This document shows, piece after piece, positions 55,515 to 64,000 of a DNA stretch of 64,000 nucleotides. The stretch is taken from contig NZ_CP058669.1 in NCBI RefSeq assembly GCF_014323565.1, forward strand, positions 1,949,501 through 2,013,500, in the 5' to 3' direction. Under the pieces are notes generated by a model. It did not search any database. It was not told the DNA's origin and was given only the letters and a program-made list of their open reading frames with translations. This DNA comes from Hyphobacterium sp. CCMP332. Its GTDB lineage: Bacteria > Pseudomonadota > Alphaproteobacteria > Caulobacterales > Maricaulaceae. The position numbers were made by a program, and so were the translations under genes. How positions within the stretch are numbered: the first letter of the stretch is position 1; each line of letters opens with the position of its first letter.

Positions 55515-55774
55515 GCATGAAAATCTCGCTCGAATTCTTTGGTCCAATCCGCGACCGGGTGGGAACAGCCCCCGACATCCTTGAACTCGACTCTGCACCG
55601 GCAACACTCGAAGCGCTGATCGAAATGGTCGCCTGTCAACTGAGTGCGGAAGACGCCCTTCGCGATCCCCATCTGCGTATCGCGATCAATGACCAGCTCT
55701 GCCCCGGGAATGAGACCATCTCCCTCAAGGAGGGTGATCGCATCGCCGTTCTCTCACCTTTTTCGGGGGGGTAA
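55511..55774 (+). CDS. moaD: Molybdopterin synthase small subunit
   Basis: An 87-residue ubiquitin-fold sulfur carrier. The C-terminal FSGG carries the thiocarboxylate used to put sulfur into the pterin. Overlaps moaA by ATGA and moaE by one base (TAATG). Confidence 0.92.
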   Translation: MSMKISLEFFGPIRDRVGTAPDILELDSAPATLEALIEMVACQLSAEDALRDPHLRIAINDQLCPGNETISLKEGDRIAVLSPFSGG

Positions 55775-56244
55775 TGCGCCAATCCGCCACCCTTCTGACC
55801 GCTGACCCGCTCGATCTGGCGGCGTTGAACACACGCCTGCCCGCCCGGGCGAAAACCGGCGCCATCGCCAGTTTCACCGGTTACGTCCGGGGTGGAAACG
55901 GGCTCACCGAGTTGGAATTGCTGGTACATCCGGTCCTGACGCATGCGGCGCTGGAAAAGATTTCGGAAGACGCCGCCACCCACTTCGACCTGACCGGGCT
56001 GTTGATCGCACACCGGCATGGCCGCATGCAGATTGGAGAGCCGATTGTTCATATTCTGGCCGCCTCCTCCCATCGCCACGCGGCGCTGGAGGCCGTCAGT
56101 TTCGCGATTGACGTACTGAAAACCCAAGCGCCTTTCTGGAAGCGGGAGTGGCGGGGCGAAAGATATCAGTGGATAGAGCCCACATCGAATGATCATGACA
56201 AGACCGCACAATGGCTGGGAGCGATGAATGACAGGCATTCCTGA
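55774..56244 (+). CDS. moaE: Molybdopterin synthase catalytic subunit
   Basis: A 156-residue MoaE. AIASFTGYVRGGNG, AHRHGRMQIGEPIVHILAASSHRHAALEA and APFWKREW are characteristic, with the active-site lysine in the last motif. It works with MoaD to convert cPMP to molybdopterin. It overlaps moaB by 17 bases. Confidence 0.93.
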   Translation: MRQSATLLTADPLDLAALNTRLPARAKTGAIASFTGYVRGGNGLTELELLVHPVLTHAALEKISEDAATHFDLTGLLIAHRHGRMQIGEPIVHILAASSHRHAALEAVSFAIDVLKTQAPFWKREWRGERYQWIEPTSNDHDKTAQWLGAMNDRHS

Positions 56245-56740
56245 AACCGTCGGCTTTGCCGTCATGACCGTATCCGACACACGCGATGCCGCGACCGACA
56301 AGACCGGCCCGTGGCTGCGCGAACAGATCGCGTCCGAAGGTCATGCCGTAATCGATCACGCCATCGTCCCGGACGATACTTCTGCCATCCAAGCCAAGCT
56401 GAAAGCCTGGATCGCGCATCCGGATATTCACGCCATTATTGCAACGGGCGGCACCGGCCTGACCGGCCGCGATGTCACCCCCGACGCCTTCCGCCCGCTA
56501 TTCGACAAGGAAATGGACGGCTTTGCCGCCGTTTTCCATCAGATCAGTTTCAAATCCGTGGGCGTCTCCACCATCCAGTCGCGGGCCATCGCAGGCATTT
56601 CCGGTGGCACTTATCTCTTTGCCATACCGGGCTCCTCGGGCGGGTGCAAGGACGCCTGGAACCACGTTCTGCGCGATGAATTCGACCGCACGCATCGCCC
56701 GTGTAATCTGGTTGAACTGATCCCCCGGCTGACGGAGTAA
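56228..56740 (+). CDS. moaB: Molybdopterin adenylyltransferase-type protein MoaB/MogA
   Basis: A 170-residue protein of the MoaB/MogA family. [33 protein letters not shown] and [11 protein letters not shown] are the signature. It adenylates molybdopterin before molybdenum insertion. There is no separate mogA in the window, so this is the only candidate for the step. Confidence 0.9.
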   Translation: MTGIPETVGFAVMTVSDTRDAATDKTGPWLREQIASEGHAVIDHAIVPDDTSAIQAKLKAWIAHPDIHAIIATGGTGLTGRDVTPDAFRPLFDKEMDGFAAVFHQISFKSVGVSTIQSRAIAGISGGTYLFAIPGSSGGCKDAWNHVLRDEFDRTHRPCNLVELIPRLTE

Positions 56741-56744
56741 ACGG

Positions 56745-57236
56745 ATGAGCAAGTCCCTGACCCACCAGGACGACGAAGGCCGCATTCGCATGGTCGATGT
56801 TGGCGATAAGCCCGTCACCCGGCGCCGCGCACTGGCGGGCGGGCATATCGCCATGTCCGGGACAGCCTTCAAAGCCATTCGCGACGGTCAGGGGCCGAAG
56901 GGTGATGCGCTGCAAACGGCGGAGCTGGCGGGCATTATGGCGGCCAAACGCACCGCCGACCTGATTCCGCTCTGCCATCCTCTGCCGCTGACCTCGGTCA
57001 AGGTGAAAATCGAGCCAGACGTCGATGGCAAGGGCTTTGATATTCGTGCCGAGGCGGTCTGCGATGGCAAGACCGGCGTCGAGATGGAAGCCCTGACGGC
57101 GGTCTCCATCGCCGCGCTGACGCTCTACGACATGACCAAGGCGATCGACAAAACCATGACGATCAGCGCCATACAATTGCTCGACAAAAGCGGCGGCCAT
57201 TCGGGTGACTATCACCGGATAACACCGGACAGATGA
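56745..57236 (+). CDS. moaC: Cyclic pyranopterin monophosphate synthase
   Basis: A 163-residue Moa[41 protein letters not shown] and [20 protein letters not shown] with KAIDKTM are diagnostic. It makes cPMP from the MoaA product. Overlaps moeA by ATGA. Confidence 0.95.
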   Translation: MSKSLTHQDDEGRIRMVDVGDKPVTRRRALAGGHIAMSGTAFKAIRDGQGPKGDALQTAELAGIMAAKRTADLIPLCHPLPLTSVKVKIEPDVDGKGFDIRAEAVCDGKTGVEMEALTAVSIAALTLYDMTKAIDKTMTISAIQLLDKSGGHSGDYHRITPDR

Positions 57237-58423
57237 TTGCGCTGGACGACGCCATCGCCCTGATCCGGGACCGGATCCAGCCCCTTGGCGCGGAAACCGT
57301 TCCGCTCGGCGCGGCGCATCGGCGTTGGCTGGCGGCACCAGTGATCGCCGCGCGGACCCAGCCCCCCTTTGATGCCTCTGCCATGGACGGATATGCGGTC
57401 CGTTCCGCGGATCTGACCGGCTGGGACATCAGGCTCGATCTTCGCGGTGAATCTGCCGCCGGGCATGCCAGCCATCACGCCGTGGGCGCGGGCGGAGCGT
57501 TTCGCATTTCGACGGGAGCACGCCTGCCCGCCGGGGCGGATCAGGTTGTCATTCAGGAGAACTGCAGGAAGGCGGAAGGGGGCATCACAACCGCCGAGGC
57601 CCCTCACCCCGGCGCCCATATCCGCCGCGCCGGGATCGACTTCATGACCGGCGACACGCTACTCGAACCGGGCCAAAGCATGACGCCGGCAGCGATGTCT
57701 CTGGCGGCCAGTGCCGGGCATTCCGCCCTCTCCGTCTCCCGCCAGCCAATTGTCGGTCTTCTGTCGACCGGTGACGAGCTGGTCGAGATCGGCGCGGCCG
57801 CCGGACCGGACCAGATCATCAATTCACTCGGCCCGGGACTGACCGCCCTCGTCCAGGCATGGGGCGGCCTGCCCCGTTATCTCGGCATTGCCCGCGACGA
57901 TGTGGTGGATGTCCGCGAAAAACTGCGGGCCGCCGAAGGTCTTGATCTCCTTGTCACCATTGGCGGTGCCTCGGTCGGCGATCACGACCATTTACGCCGT
58001 GTCTTCGGCGAGCTTGGCGGCGAGTTGTTCTTTGAAAAAATCGCCATCAAACCGGGCAAGCCGACCTGGTTCGGTCGCCTTGGATCGACCCCGGTCCTCG
58101 GCCTGCCGGGAAATCCGGTTTCAGCCATGGTTATGGCCCGGCTCTGTCTGAAACCGGCCATGGACCGTCTGTTGGGATCGGAAAATCCGGCGCTCTTCCT
58201 CAGCGCGCAGCTCGGCATTGACCTGCCCGCCAATGGCCCGCGCGAGAACATGATCCGCGCGCATTTCGATGCTGCCACAGGACAGATTGCACCTCTGGAC
58301 AATCAGGATTCTTCGGCTCTGTCCGCACTGGTGGCGTCCAACGCCCTGATCCGGCGTCCGGCCGAAGCCCCTGCCGCTTCGGCCGGCGAGAGCGTCAGCT
58401 TTCTGCCGCTGGATGCCGGATGA
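57233..58423 (+). CDS. moeA: Molybdopterin molybdotransferase
   Basis: A 396-residue Moe[59 protein letters not shown] and [12 protein letters not shown] are the family motifs. It inserts molybdenum into the adenylated pterin. Its stop overlaps the TSUP gene start (ATGA). Confidence 0.94.
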   Translation: MIALDDAIALIRDRIQPLGAETVPLGAAHRRWLAAPVIAARTQPPFDASAMDGYAVRSADLTGWDIRLDLRGESAAGHASHHAVGAGGAFRISTGARLPAGADQVVIQENCRKAEGGITTAEAPHPGAHIRRAGIDFMTGDTLLEPGQSMTPAAMSLAASAGHSALSVSRQPIVGLLSTGDELVEIGAAAGPDQIINSLGPGLTALVQAWGGLPRYLGIARDDVVDVREKLRAAEGLDLLVTIGGASVGDHDHLRRVFGELGGELFFEKIAIKPGKPTWFGRLGSTPVLGLPGNPVSAMVMARLCLKPAMDRLLGSENPALFLSAQLGIDLPANGPRENMIRAHFDAATGQIAPLDNQDSSALSALVASNALIRRPAEAPAASAGESVSFLPLDAG

Positions 58424-59178
58424 TCGCGCTGGCGGGACTGGCGGCGCTGTTCCTCCTGACAGCTCTGGCCTATGCCATGGTCGGCTTTGGCGGCGGCTCG
58501 ACCTACACGGCGCTTCTGGTGCTGGCCGACACGGATTACCGCATCCTTCCCGCCATCTCTCTGGCCTGCAACATCACCGTCGTGACCGGTTCGGTCATCC
58601 AGTATGGATCGGCCGGACTGATCCGCTGGAAGCGGATTCTGCCGCTTGCCGCTGTGTCGGTGCCGATGGCGTTTCTGGGTGGGCTGATGGAGATTCCCGA
58701 ACGCGCCTTCATCACAATTCTGGGCCTCTCGCTTCTGGCCTCGGCCGCTGCTCTGGTGATCCGGAAACCTGCGACAGCAGGGCCGCATAAAACCCTCCCG
58801 GCCTGGTCCGGCCCCGCACTCGGCGGCGGCATCGGGTTTCTCGCCGGTCTGGTCGGAATTGGCGGCGGGATTTTTCTCGCGCCGATCCTGCATCTTCTGC
58901 GCTGGGGCAAGGCGCGTGAGATCGCGGCAGCAGCCTCTGTCTTTATACTCGTCAATTCCATCGCCGGGCTGACCGGACAGGTGCAACGCTTGTCCGGGAC
59001 GGGTGATATTGGCGCGATCATCGACTATTGGCCGCTTCTTCCCGCCGTTCTGATCGGCGGGCAGATCGGTGTCTGGCTGGGCCGCACCCGGACATCGGAC
59101 ATCTGGCTGATCCGCCTCACCGCATTGCTGGTGCTATTTGTTGCCGCACGGCTTCTATGGCGGGCTTCCGGTCTGTAA
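58420..59178 (+). CDS. TSUP family (TauE/SafE) membrane transporter
   Basis: A 252-residue membrane protein with about eight segments. The duplicated TSUP pattern is visible: FGGGSTYTALLVLAD near the start and GLVGIGGGIFLAPILH in the second half, followed by AAAASVFILVNSIAGLTGQ. TSUP proteins move sulfite, sulfoacetate or related anions. Translational coupling to moeA suggests a link with molybdenum or sulfur supply for cofactor making, which is an inference. Confidence 0.87.
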   Translation: MIALAGLAALFLLTALAYAMVGFGGGSTYTALLVLADTDYRILPAISLACNITVVTGSVIQYGSAGLIRWKRILPLAAVSVPMAFLGGLMEIPERAFITILGLSLLASAAALVIRKPATAGPHKTLPAWSGPALGGGIGFLAGLVGIGGGIFLAPILHLLRWGKAREIAAAASVFILVNSIAGLTGQVQRLSGTGDIGAIIDYWPLLPAVLIGGQIGVWLGRTRTSDIWLIRLTALLVLFVAARLLWRASGL

Positions 59179-59330
59179 GGCGTTGTCGGGTTCGACAGCT
59201 GGCCGCTGCGGGTTCAGCGGATCGAGCCCCCCGCAACGACATGGCAACGATGCAGGCAATTCGGCCCGGGGTGGCGCCGCATGCCGACCGTGCACGACGC
59301 TTGACGCATCGCGCCCGGCAATCAAAAGCA

Positions 59331-60533
59331 ATGGTGATGAACGGTATTCTGACCCACTCATTCGACGCACTGGTGATTGGCGCCGGTGCTGCCGGCCTGT
59401 TCTATGCTGCACGCGCGGGCGAAGCAGGTTTGCGGGTATTGGTCATCGATCATGCCGCCAAACCCGCCGAAAAGGTGCGTATCTCGGGCGGCGGTCGATG
59501 CAATTTCACTAATATCCATACGCGACCAGAAAATTTCATTTCGGAGAATCCGCATTTTGCCAAATCTGCGCTGGCGCGCTTTACGCCGCAGGATTTCATC
59601 GATCGGCTGGCCCGGCATGACATCACCTGGCACGAAAAGACGCTCGGCCAGCTTTTCTGCGACGGCCGTTCAGCGGCCATCATCGACATGCTGGTCGGTG
59701 AGTTGAGAGAGACGAGCGGCGAGCTGCAACTGGACACAAGCGTCGGCGAGATATCCAGAACGGCCGACGGATTTCGGGTCGAGACCTCGGGCGGGATCAT
59801 CGAGACCCGTCGGCTGGTGATCGCCAGTGGCGGGCTCTCCATCCCGAAAATGGGGGCCTCCGGCCTGGCCTATGATGTCGCGCGTCAGTTCGGTCATACC
59901 ATCATCGATCCGCGTCCGGCTCTGGTGCCCTTCGTTTTCGAGGGTCGCGACAAAAGCGACTTTGCCTCCATTTCAGGGCTCGCCTGCCCGGTCACCGCCC
60001 GCTCGGAACGCGCTGCTTTTGAAGAGGCCATGTTGTTTACCCATCGTGGCCTGTCGGGTCCCGCCATATTGCAGATCTCGTCCTACTGGGCAGAAGGCGA
60101 GCCAATCCGGCTTGACCTCCTCGCGGGGCTGGACGCCGGCGAGCGCCTCAAGGCGTTCAAGGCGGATCATCCCAGAAAAAGTTTCGCCAGCGCAATGGAA
60201 ACGATTCTGCCCAATCGACTGGTCAGCCTGCTGACCCTGCGCGGCGACATTCCGGATATGCCGCGCATGGCGGACATGTCCCATTCGGCGATCGACAACG
60301 TGGTGGAAGACCTCTCGAACTGGACGATAAAGCCTGCCGGCACGGAAGGCTGGCGCACCGCCGAGGTCACGGCCGGGGGTGTGGATACGGCCGGCCTGTC
60401 TTCCAGCACCCTGGAAAGCCGTCGTGTCCCGGGCCTCTATTTCATCGGCGAATGTGTCGACGTCACGGGTTGGCTGGGCGGGTATAATTTCCAGTGGACC
60501 TGGTCCAGCGCATTCGCAGCCGCGCAAGCCTGA
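59331..60533 (+). CDS. HI0933/BaiN-like NAD(P)/FAD-dependent oxidoreductase
   Basis: A 400-residue flavoprotein of the HI0933/YhiN/BaiN family. VIGAGAAGLFYAARAG is the FAD motif, KVRISGGGRCNFTNIH is the family hallmark, and the C-terminal TAGGVDTAGLSSSTLESR and FIGECVDVTGWLGGYNFQWTWSSAFAAAQA close the fold. The exact reaction is not known for most members. I start at 59331 (a second ATG at 59337); the Shine-Dalgarno is weak. The 150 bases before it hold nothing I can identify. Confidence 0.87.
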   Translation: MVMNGILTHSFDALVIGAGAAGLFYAARAGEAGLRVLVIDHAAKPAEKVRISGGGRCNFTNIHTRPENFISENPHFAKSALARFTPQDFIDRLARHDITWHEKTLGQLFCDGRSAAIIDMLVGELRETSGELQLDTSVGEISRTADGFRVETSGGIIETRRLVIASGGLSIPKMGASGLAYDVARQFGHTIIDPRPALVPFVFEGRDKSDFASISGLACPVTARSERAAFEEAMLFTHRGLSGPAILQISSYWAEGEPIRLDLLAGLDAGERLKAFKADHPRKSFASAMETILPNRLVSLLTLRGDIPDMPRMADMSHSAIDNVVEDLSNWTIKPAGTEGWRTAEVTAGGVDTAGLSSSTLESRRVPGLYFIGECVDVTGWLGGYNFQWTWSSAFAAAQA

Positions 60534-60541
60534 ACCGTGGA

Positions 60542-60913
60542 TCAGGACTCGCCCTGATCACCCTCAAAACACGCCAGAATCCGGTTCAGAAGCGTTTCGG
60601 CGGCAAAGGGTTTTTCAATCAGATCGGTAAATCCTGCACTCGCGAATTCCGGATCGCGGCTGACGCTTTCGTCCGCCGTCAGGGCGATAATCGGCCCCTC
60701 AAATCCGCCAGACCGGATCGAGCGGCACGCGGCCACGCCATCAATGCCCGGCATCCGGATGTCGAGGAGTATCCCGTCGAATGTTTGAGATGCGGCAGCT
60801 GCAATTGCATCCTGACCGTTGACGACAGCCACCACCTCGCAATGCGGCCCCAAGAGCCGCAACAGAACGGTTCGCATGATATCACTATCGTCGGCAACAA
60901 GAAGGCGAGGCAT
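60542..60913 (-). CDS. Stand-alone response regulator receiver protein
   Basis: A 123-residue single receiver domain. Acidic residues are in VADDSD, the phospho-acceptor aspartate in ILLDIRMPG (about residue 51), the threonine in ALTADES, and the lysine in EKPFAAE. No output domain and no kinase gene are next to it, so it probably works as a phosphate relay or by protein binding, as with DivK/CpdR/CheY-type proteins. It is convergent with the flavoprotein gene. Confidence 0.88.
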   Translation of the reverse strand: MPRLLVADDSDIMRTVLLRLLGPHCEVVAVVNGQDAIAAAASQTFDGILLDIRMPGIDGVAACRSIRSGGFEGPIIALTADESVSRDPEFASAGFTDLIEKPFAAETLLNRILACFEGDQGES

Positions 60914-61049
60914 CGTCCGTCTCTATGTCGTATCCGGATGAAATGGAATGGTACGTTTTCACTCTGTCCGATTGTAAGGACTGGCGCGATCATGAATTCC
61001 GGCGAAGGGTTTCCCTGACAATTCCCGGCAGTTTTTTAAAGCCGCTTTC

Positions 61050-62510
61050 TCAGAATACGCGGGGCGCAATCAGCAGGGCCACGGCGCTGAGAACGGCAAC
61101 GGCGACAATGTTCAGGATCAGGCCAACCCGGACCATGTGCGGAATGGCGACCATGCCGGAGCTGAACACCACCGCATTGGGCGGGGTCGCGACCGGGAGC
61201 ATGAAGGCACAGCTCGCCGCCAGCGTGACCGGAATGACATAGACGAGCGGGTCCTGCCCGGTCTCGACGCCGATCGCTGCAATCACCGGCAGGAAGGTCG
61301 CGGTGGTTGCCAGATTACTGGTCAGCTCGGTGATGAAAATCACCAGAGCGGTGGCCGCCACGATCAGCAGGATCGTATTCAACCCGCCGACGGAGACCAA
61401 TTGTTGCCCGAGCCACAAGGCCAGTCCGGAAGCGGAAACCGCTGTTGCGAGAGCCAGCCCGCCTCCAAACAGCACCAGCACGCCCCAGGGCAGCTTGGCC
61501 ACAGCGTCCCAGGTCATCAAGGCCTGACCCTTTTTTCCCGAGGGAATCAGGAATGCGGCGACAGCCGCTGCCATGGCGACGCCCGTATCCGAAACCTCCC
61601 CCAGATAGGGAATGTCATTCAGCCATCCGCGTGACAGCCAGCCGACAACGAGGAAGGCAAACAGAAGCCCGGTCCGCACCTCGGCCTTGCTCATCTTGCC
61701 GAGCCCGGCCCGCATGGAGAGGATGTGCCGCACCGCTTCGTCAGACGCCTTGAAACTGATCGGGAAAACTATCCGCGTGAGCACCAGCCAGGCGATGGGC
61801 AGCATGATCAGGGACACCGGCAAACCGACCAGCATCCAGCGCGCAAAATCGATCTGGACATCGTAATTGTCCGACATGAAACCGACCATGAAGGCATTTG
61901 GCGGCGTCCCGACCAGCGTGGCCAACCCGCCAAGTGTTGCGCCATAGGCGAGACCCAGAAGCAGCGATACGCCGAAATTGGTCCGCTGGCGCTCATCGAG
62001 GGACGGCATGGTTTCATGGATGACCGTTACAACAGACATGGCGATGGGCAGCAGCATCAACGTGGTCGAGGTGTTGGATATCCACATGCTGACAAAGGCG
62101 GCGGCAAGCATGAAACCACCCACAAGGGCTCTGGCATCCGCCCCGGCGAGCGCGAAGACGGCGAGCGCGATACGGCGATGCAGGCCGCAGCGCTCAATGG
62201 CCAGCGCAACCACAAAGCCGCCAAAGAAGAGATAGATGATCGGATTGGCGTAGGGCGCAGCGATTTCGCGTGTCGATATCACATCAAGCAGAGGCAGGGC
62301 CACGAGTGGCAGGAATGCCGTAATGGCAACCGGAATCGCTTCCGTCGCCCACCATATCGCCATCCATGTTCCGATAGCGGCGACGATCACGCCTTCACGG
62401 GGCAAGCCCTCAGGTGCGAAGGTAAATCCGATGAGCAATGCCGCAAGAGGCCCGAGCAACAGGCCGATCCGCTGATAGAGTGCGGGGCTGGAATCCTCTT
62501 GTGGGGTCAT
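61050..62510 (-). CDS. DASS/SLC13 family sodium:dicarboxylate (or sulfate) symporter
   Basis: A 486-residue membrane protein with about 12 hydrophobic segments. WWATEAIPVAITAFLPLVALPLLDV opens the transport domain, SNTSTTLMLLPIAMSV holds the first SNT sodium/substrate motif, and ELTSNLATTATFLPVIAAIG the second. Typical substrates are succinate, malate and fumarate. It is oriented toward the response regulator gene but 136 bases away. Confidence 0.9.
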   Translation of the reverse strand: MTPQEDSSPALYQRIGLLLGPLAALLIGFTFAPEGLPREGVIVAAIGTWMAIWWATEAIPVAITAFLPLVALPLLDVISTREIAAPYANPIIYLFFGGFVVALAIERCGLHRRIALAVFALAGADARALVGGFMLAAAFVSMWISNTSTTLMLLPIAMSVVTVIHETMPSLDERQRTNFGVSLLLGLAYGATLGGLATLVGTPPNAFMVGFMSDNYDVQIDFARWMLVGLPVSLIMLPIAWLVLTRIVFPISFKASDEAVRHILSMRAGLGKMSKAEVRTGLLFAFLVVGWLSRGWLNDIPYLGEVSDTGVAMAAAVAAFLIPSGKKGQALMTWDAVAKLPWGVLVLFGGGLALATAVSASGLALWLGQQLVSVGGLNTILLIVAATALVIFITELTSNLATTATFLPVIAAIGVETGQDPLVYVIPVTLAASCAFMLPVATPPNAVVFSSGMVAIPHMVRVGLILNIVAVAVLSAVALLIAPRVF

Positions 62511-62581
62511 CGGGTCACCTGTTCTGGGTCAATTCTTATGAAAGAAGGCGAGACAGGAGGCGCCGGGGGCACGACCTGTCA

Positions 62582-63445
62582 TCATGGGGCTGTTCTTGTC
62601 CTGTCCGGCTGTGCCGCGATCAGGGCCGCGGCGGCCTCGGCCATTCCCGCATTGTCGTGTGCAATCCCGGGAACACTGACAGTGCTCCACAAGAAAGGCG
62701 TATCGAGCCGGTCGGCCTGAGCCTGTGCAAAAGCGAAGAAAAATTCGCCGCGGGCGTATCGATGCGGGCCTTGCGTCATCGCGTCCGGCGTACGCCGCAA
62801 ATTCACGTCTTCCGGATCCGTGTCCTGATCACCCAGTAGCAACACCATCGGCCGGCCCAGCCATTGACGCACATCGTTCTGATCTGCCGGCACGCCGTGA
62901 AGCCCATAGGGCCAGGGCGTCCCGGCATCCGGTAATGTGTACCAGCCTGCATTTGCAGAATAGGCCGTATTCAGGCGCGGCAAGTCCTCGAACAGAAGTG
63001 CGCGGTGAACAAATTGCGCGCCCGCCGAATGGCCGAAAAGGAAATATCCCTCCGCCGTACCACCGCGCTGCATAATCGCATCGAAGAGCGGTTCGATTGC
63101 CGAGTAGGCATAGGGACCGTCAGTGCCGATTCCGCCAAGATTATACAAAGCGGCTCCGGGAAAGGAGTTTGCCGAGAATTCCGGCGCATAGATCCGCAAA
63201 CCATATTCCCGGGCCAATGTCTCCCAGTTTGCCGCATAATCGTCCGCATTCCGGTTCACGCCGTGCATAACGATCACCACGGGCGCATCGCCCATGGCCT
63301 CCGGCAGGGGCTCGACAAAGAAGACGTTCATCGCCGGGCCGGACCAGCCGGAAAACACAAAACGGCCCGTGCGCAGGTCGTCGGCCAGAGCCAACCCTGC
63401 GGGAAGCATCGCAATGAAAAGGAAGGCAGCCAGACGGCGCAGCAT
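62582..63445 (-). CDS. Secreted alpha/beta hydrolase
   Basis: A 287-residue exported protein: signal peptide ends near AGLALADD. The oxyanion segment is VIVMHGVNRNADDYAANW, the nucleophile is FLFGHSAGAQFVHRALL, and the C-terminal histidine lies in PGIAHDNAG. It resembles PHB-depolymerase/esterase-like hydrolases. It lies after a TonB receptor gene across a hairpin, as in the 46.8 kb locus. The substrate is unknown. Confidence 0.83.
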   Translation of the reverse strand: MLRRLAAFLFIAMLPAGLALADDLRTGRFVFSGWSGPAMNVFFVEPLPEAMGDAPVVIVMHGVNRNADDYAANWETLAREYGLRIYAPEFSANSFPGAALYNLGGIGTDGPYAYSAIEPLFDAIMQRGGTAEGYFLFGHSAGAQFVHRALLFEDLPRLNTAYSANAGWYTLPDAGTPWPYGLHGVPADQNDVRQWLGRPMVLLLGDQDTDPEDVNLRRTPDAMTQGPHRYARGEFFFAFAQAQADRLDTPFLWSTVSVPGIAHDNAGMAEAAAALIAAQPDRTRTAP

Positions 63446-63454
63446 GAGATGATC

Positions 63455-63480
63455 GGGGCGCCGCTGGACAGCAGCGCCCC
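63455..63480. terminator. Hairpin between TonB receptor and hydrolase genes
   Basis: GGGGCGC (63455-63461) pairs with GCGCCCC (63474-63480), and part of the inner sequence can pair too. There is no T-run on the minus strand, so a processing or stability element is as likely as a terminator. Confidence 0.45.
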
Positions 63481-63492
63481 TGCAATCACGAG

Positions 63493-64000
63493 CTAGAAGA
63501 ATTTACGAATGTCGAGATAGATCTGACGTCCGCGAATGCTGTGATAGGCCGCATCATAGCCGTTGGTTTCATCGGCCAGCGGCGGATCTTCATCGAAGAT
63601 ATTATTTGCGCCAACGCGAATGCGCAGGCCATCGAAGGATCCATTGCTGTCGATGTCATACTCCATATAGGCGTTTACCTGGGTCCATTCATTGACAATG
63701 AATGGATCGCCATTCGGATCCAGTCCAGCGCCGGTATCGATAAACTCGCTGGTGTAGTCGGCGCGCACGCCACCACCAAAACCGCTCGGGTGACGCCATG
63801 TCAGGCTTCCTGCGACACGCCATTCCGGCTGACCGTCCTGGCGGATGATGTCCCCTTCCTGCGAAACGGTAATTTCATTGGAGATCAGGCCGCTATTCAC
63901 AGCATCCCGGATCTGCTGGGCCCCGGGTGAAAGAGCGATGAAGTAGGTATCGAGGAAGGACGCATTCAGGCTGAGATCAAAGTCGCCGAGCGGCGTATCT
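63493..64000 (-). CDS. TonB-dependent receptor, C-terminal part (5' end outside the window)
   Basis: The frame is open to the window edge. The last ~168 residues show barrel strands with alternating aromatics (ADYTSEFIDTG, VNAYMEYDID), the RVGANNIFDEDPP segment found near the C-terminus of many receptors, and the final strand QIYLDIRKFF ending in Phe. It is the second TonB receptor in the window that is followed by a hydrolase gene. Confidence 0.88.
   Translation of the reverse strand, partial: DTPLGDFDLSLNASFLDTYFIALSPGAQQIRDAVNSGLISNEITVSQEGDIIRQDGQPEWRVAGSLTWRHPSGFGGGVRADYTSEFIDTGAGLDPNGDPFIVNEWTQVNAYMEYDIDSNGSFDGLRIRVGANNIFDEDPPLADETNGYDAAYHSIRGRQIYLDIRKFF

Noticed and set aside
59179-59330. 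Possible small gene between the TSUP and flavoprotein genes
   Set aside because: The 152 bases have open frames only as an extension of the flavoprotein frame, without a plausible Shine-Dalgarno or homologous N-terminus.
1-64000. CRISPR arrays, tRNA or rRNA genes, prophage, integrative element borders
   Set aside because: No regularly spaced repeats, cloverleaf-like sequences, rRNA signatures, integrase or phage genes were seen. The IS3 element is the only mobile DNA.

Overview
The window is one stretch of a GC-rich alphaproteobacterial chromosome. The lineage call is an inference. It rests on an Irr-type Fur protein next to ICE-like operators, a TamB C-terminus, alphaproteobacterial-style extragenic palindromes, TrhO, a MoxR/DUF58/RDD/SpoIIM block and a wealth of TonB-dependent receptors. 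A marine oligotroph of the Hyphomonadaceae/Maricaulales kind would fit, but nothing here proves the genus. Genes are densely packed, with many 1-4 bp stop/start overlaps. I saw no rRNA, tRNA or CRISPR array.

Layout. 1-0.8 kb: 3' end of tamB. 0.8-8.5 kb: a catabolic cluster that reads as the aerobic CoA-dependent anthranilate (2-aminobenzoate) route: a CoA ligase, a 3-oxoadipyl-CoA-type thiolase, a RidA protein, an acyl-CoA dehydrogenase, a crotonase, and the fused flavin monooxygenase/old-yellow-enzyme reductase that is the hallmark of 2-aminobenzoyl-CoA monooxygenase/reductase. 8.5-11.6 kb: an iron/peroxide operon (irr, rubrerythrin, Fe-S protein, DUF3501) with two tandem palindromic Irr/Fur boxes. 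A hairpin that contains the abmA Shine-Dalgarno separates this operon from abmA. 11.6-14.4 kb: a PutP-like symporter and glutaryl-CoA dehydrogenase. 14.4-21.7 kb: a membrane block (DUF4129, DUF4350, MoxR ATPase, DUF58, SpoIIM, RDD, YciC-like). 21.9-28 kb: alanine racemase, a large M14 peptidase, a crotonase, DUF4345 and a class III CoA-transferase.

28-33 kb: glutathione-dependent formaldehyde oxidation (adhC, fghA) with an Mrr-type restriction nuclease between the two genes, then a lipoprotein amidohydrolase. 33.2-35.2 kb: an IS3-family element that has cut off the 5' end of a small gene. 35.2-37.5 kb: a DUF4334 protein and MsrQ/MsrP, a periplasmic methionine sulfoxide repair system that uses molybdenum cofactor. 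37.6-42 kb: an ABC-type exporter (ATPase, FtsX permease, HlyD adaptor). 42-46.8 kb: GST, TrhO, two alpha/beta hydrolases and an MFS transporter. 46.8-51.7 kb: a TonB receptor, a divergent TetR regulator and an acyl-CoA ligase that share an inverted-repeat operator. 51.7-54.3 kb: an RNA methyltransferase, thymidine kinase, and RluA with an apparent AUU start. 54.3-59.2 kb: a molybdenum cofactor operon moaA-D-E-B-C-moeA plus a TSUP transporter. 59.3-64 kb: a BaiN/HI0933 flavoprotein, a stand-alone response regulator, a DASS transporter, a secreted hydrolase and the 3' end of another TonB receptor.

The genes link in a few ways. The Moco operon can supply MsrP. Anthranilate breakdown, glutaryl-CoA dehydrogenase and the thiolase feed acyl-CoA metabolism. 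The TonB receptor, MFS transporter, hydrolases and ligase look like an uptake-hydrolysis-CoA activation route for an unknown ester or aromatic under TetR control.
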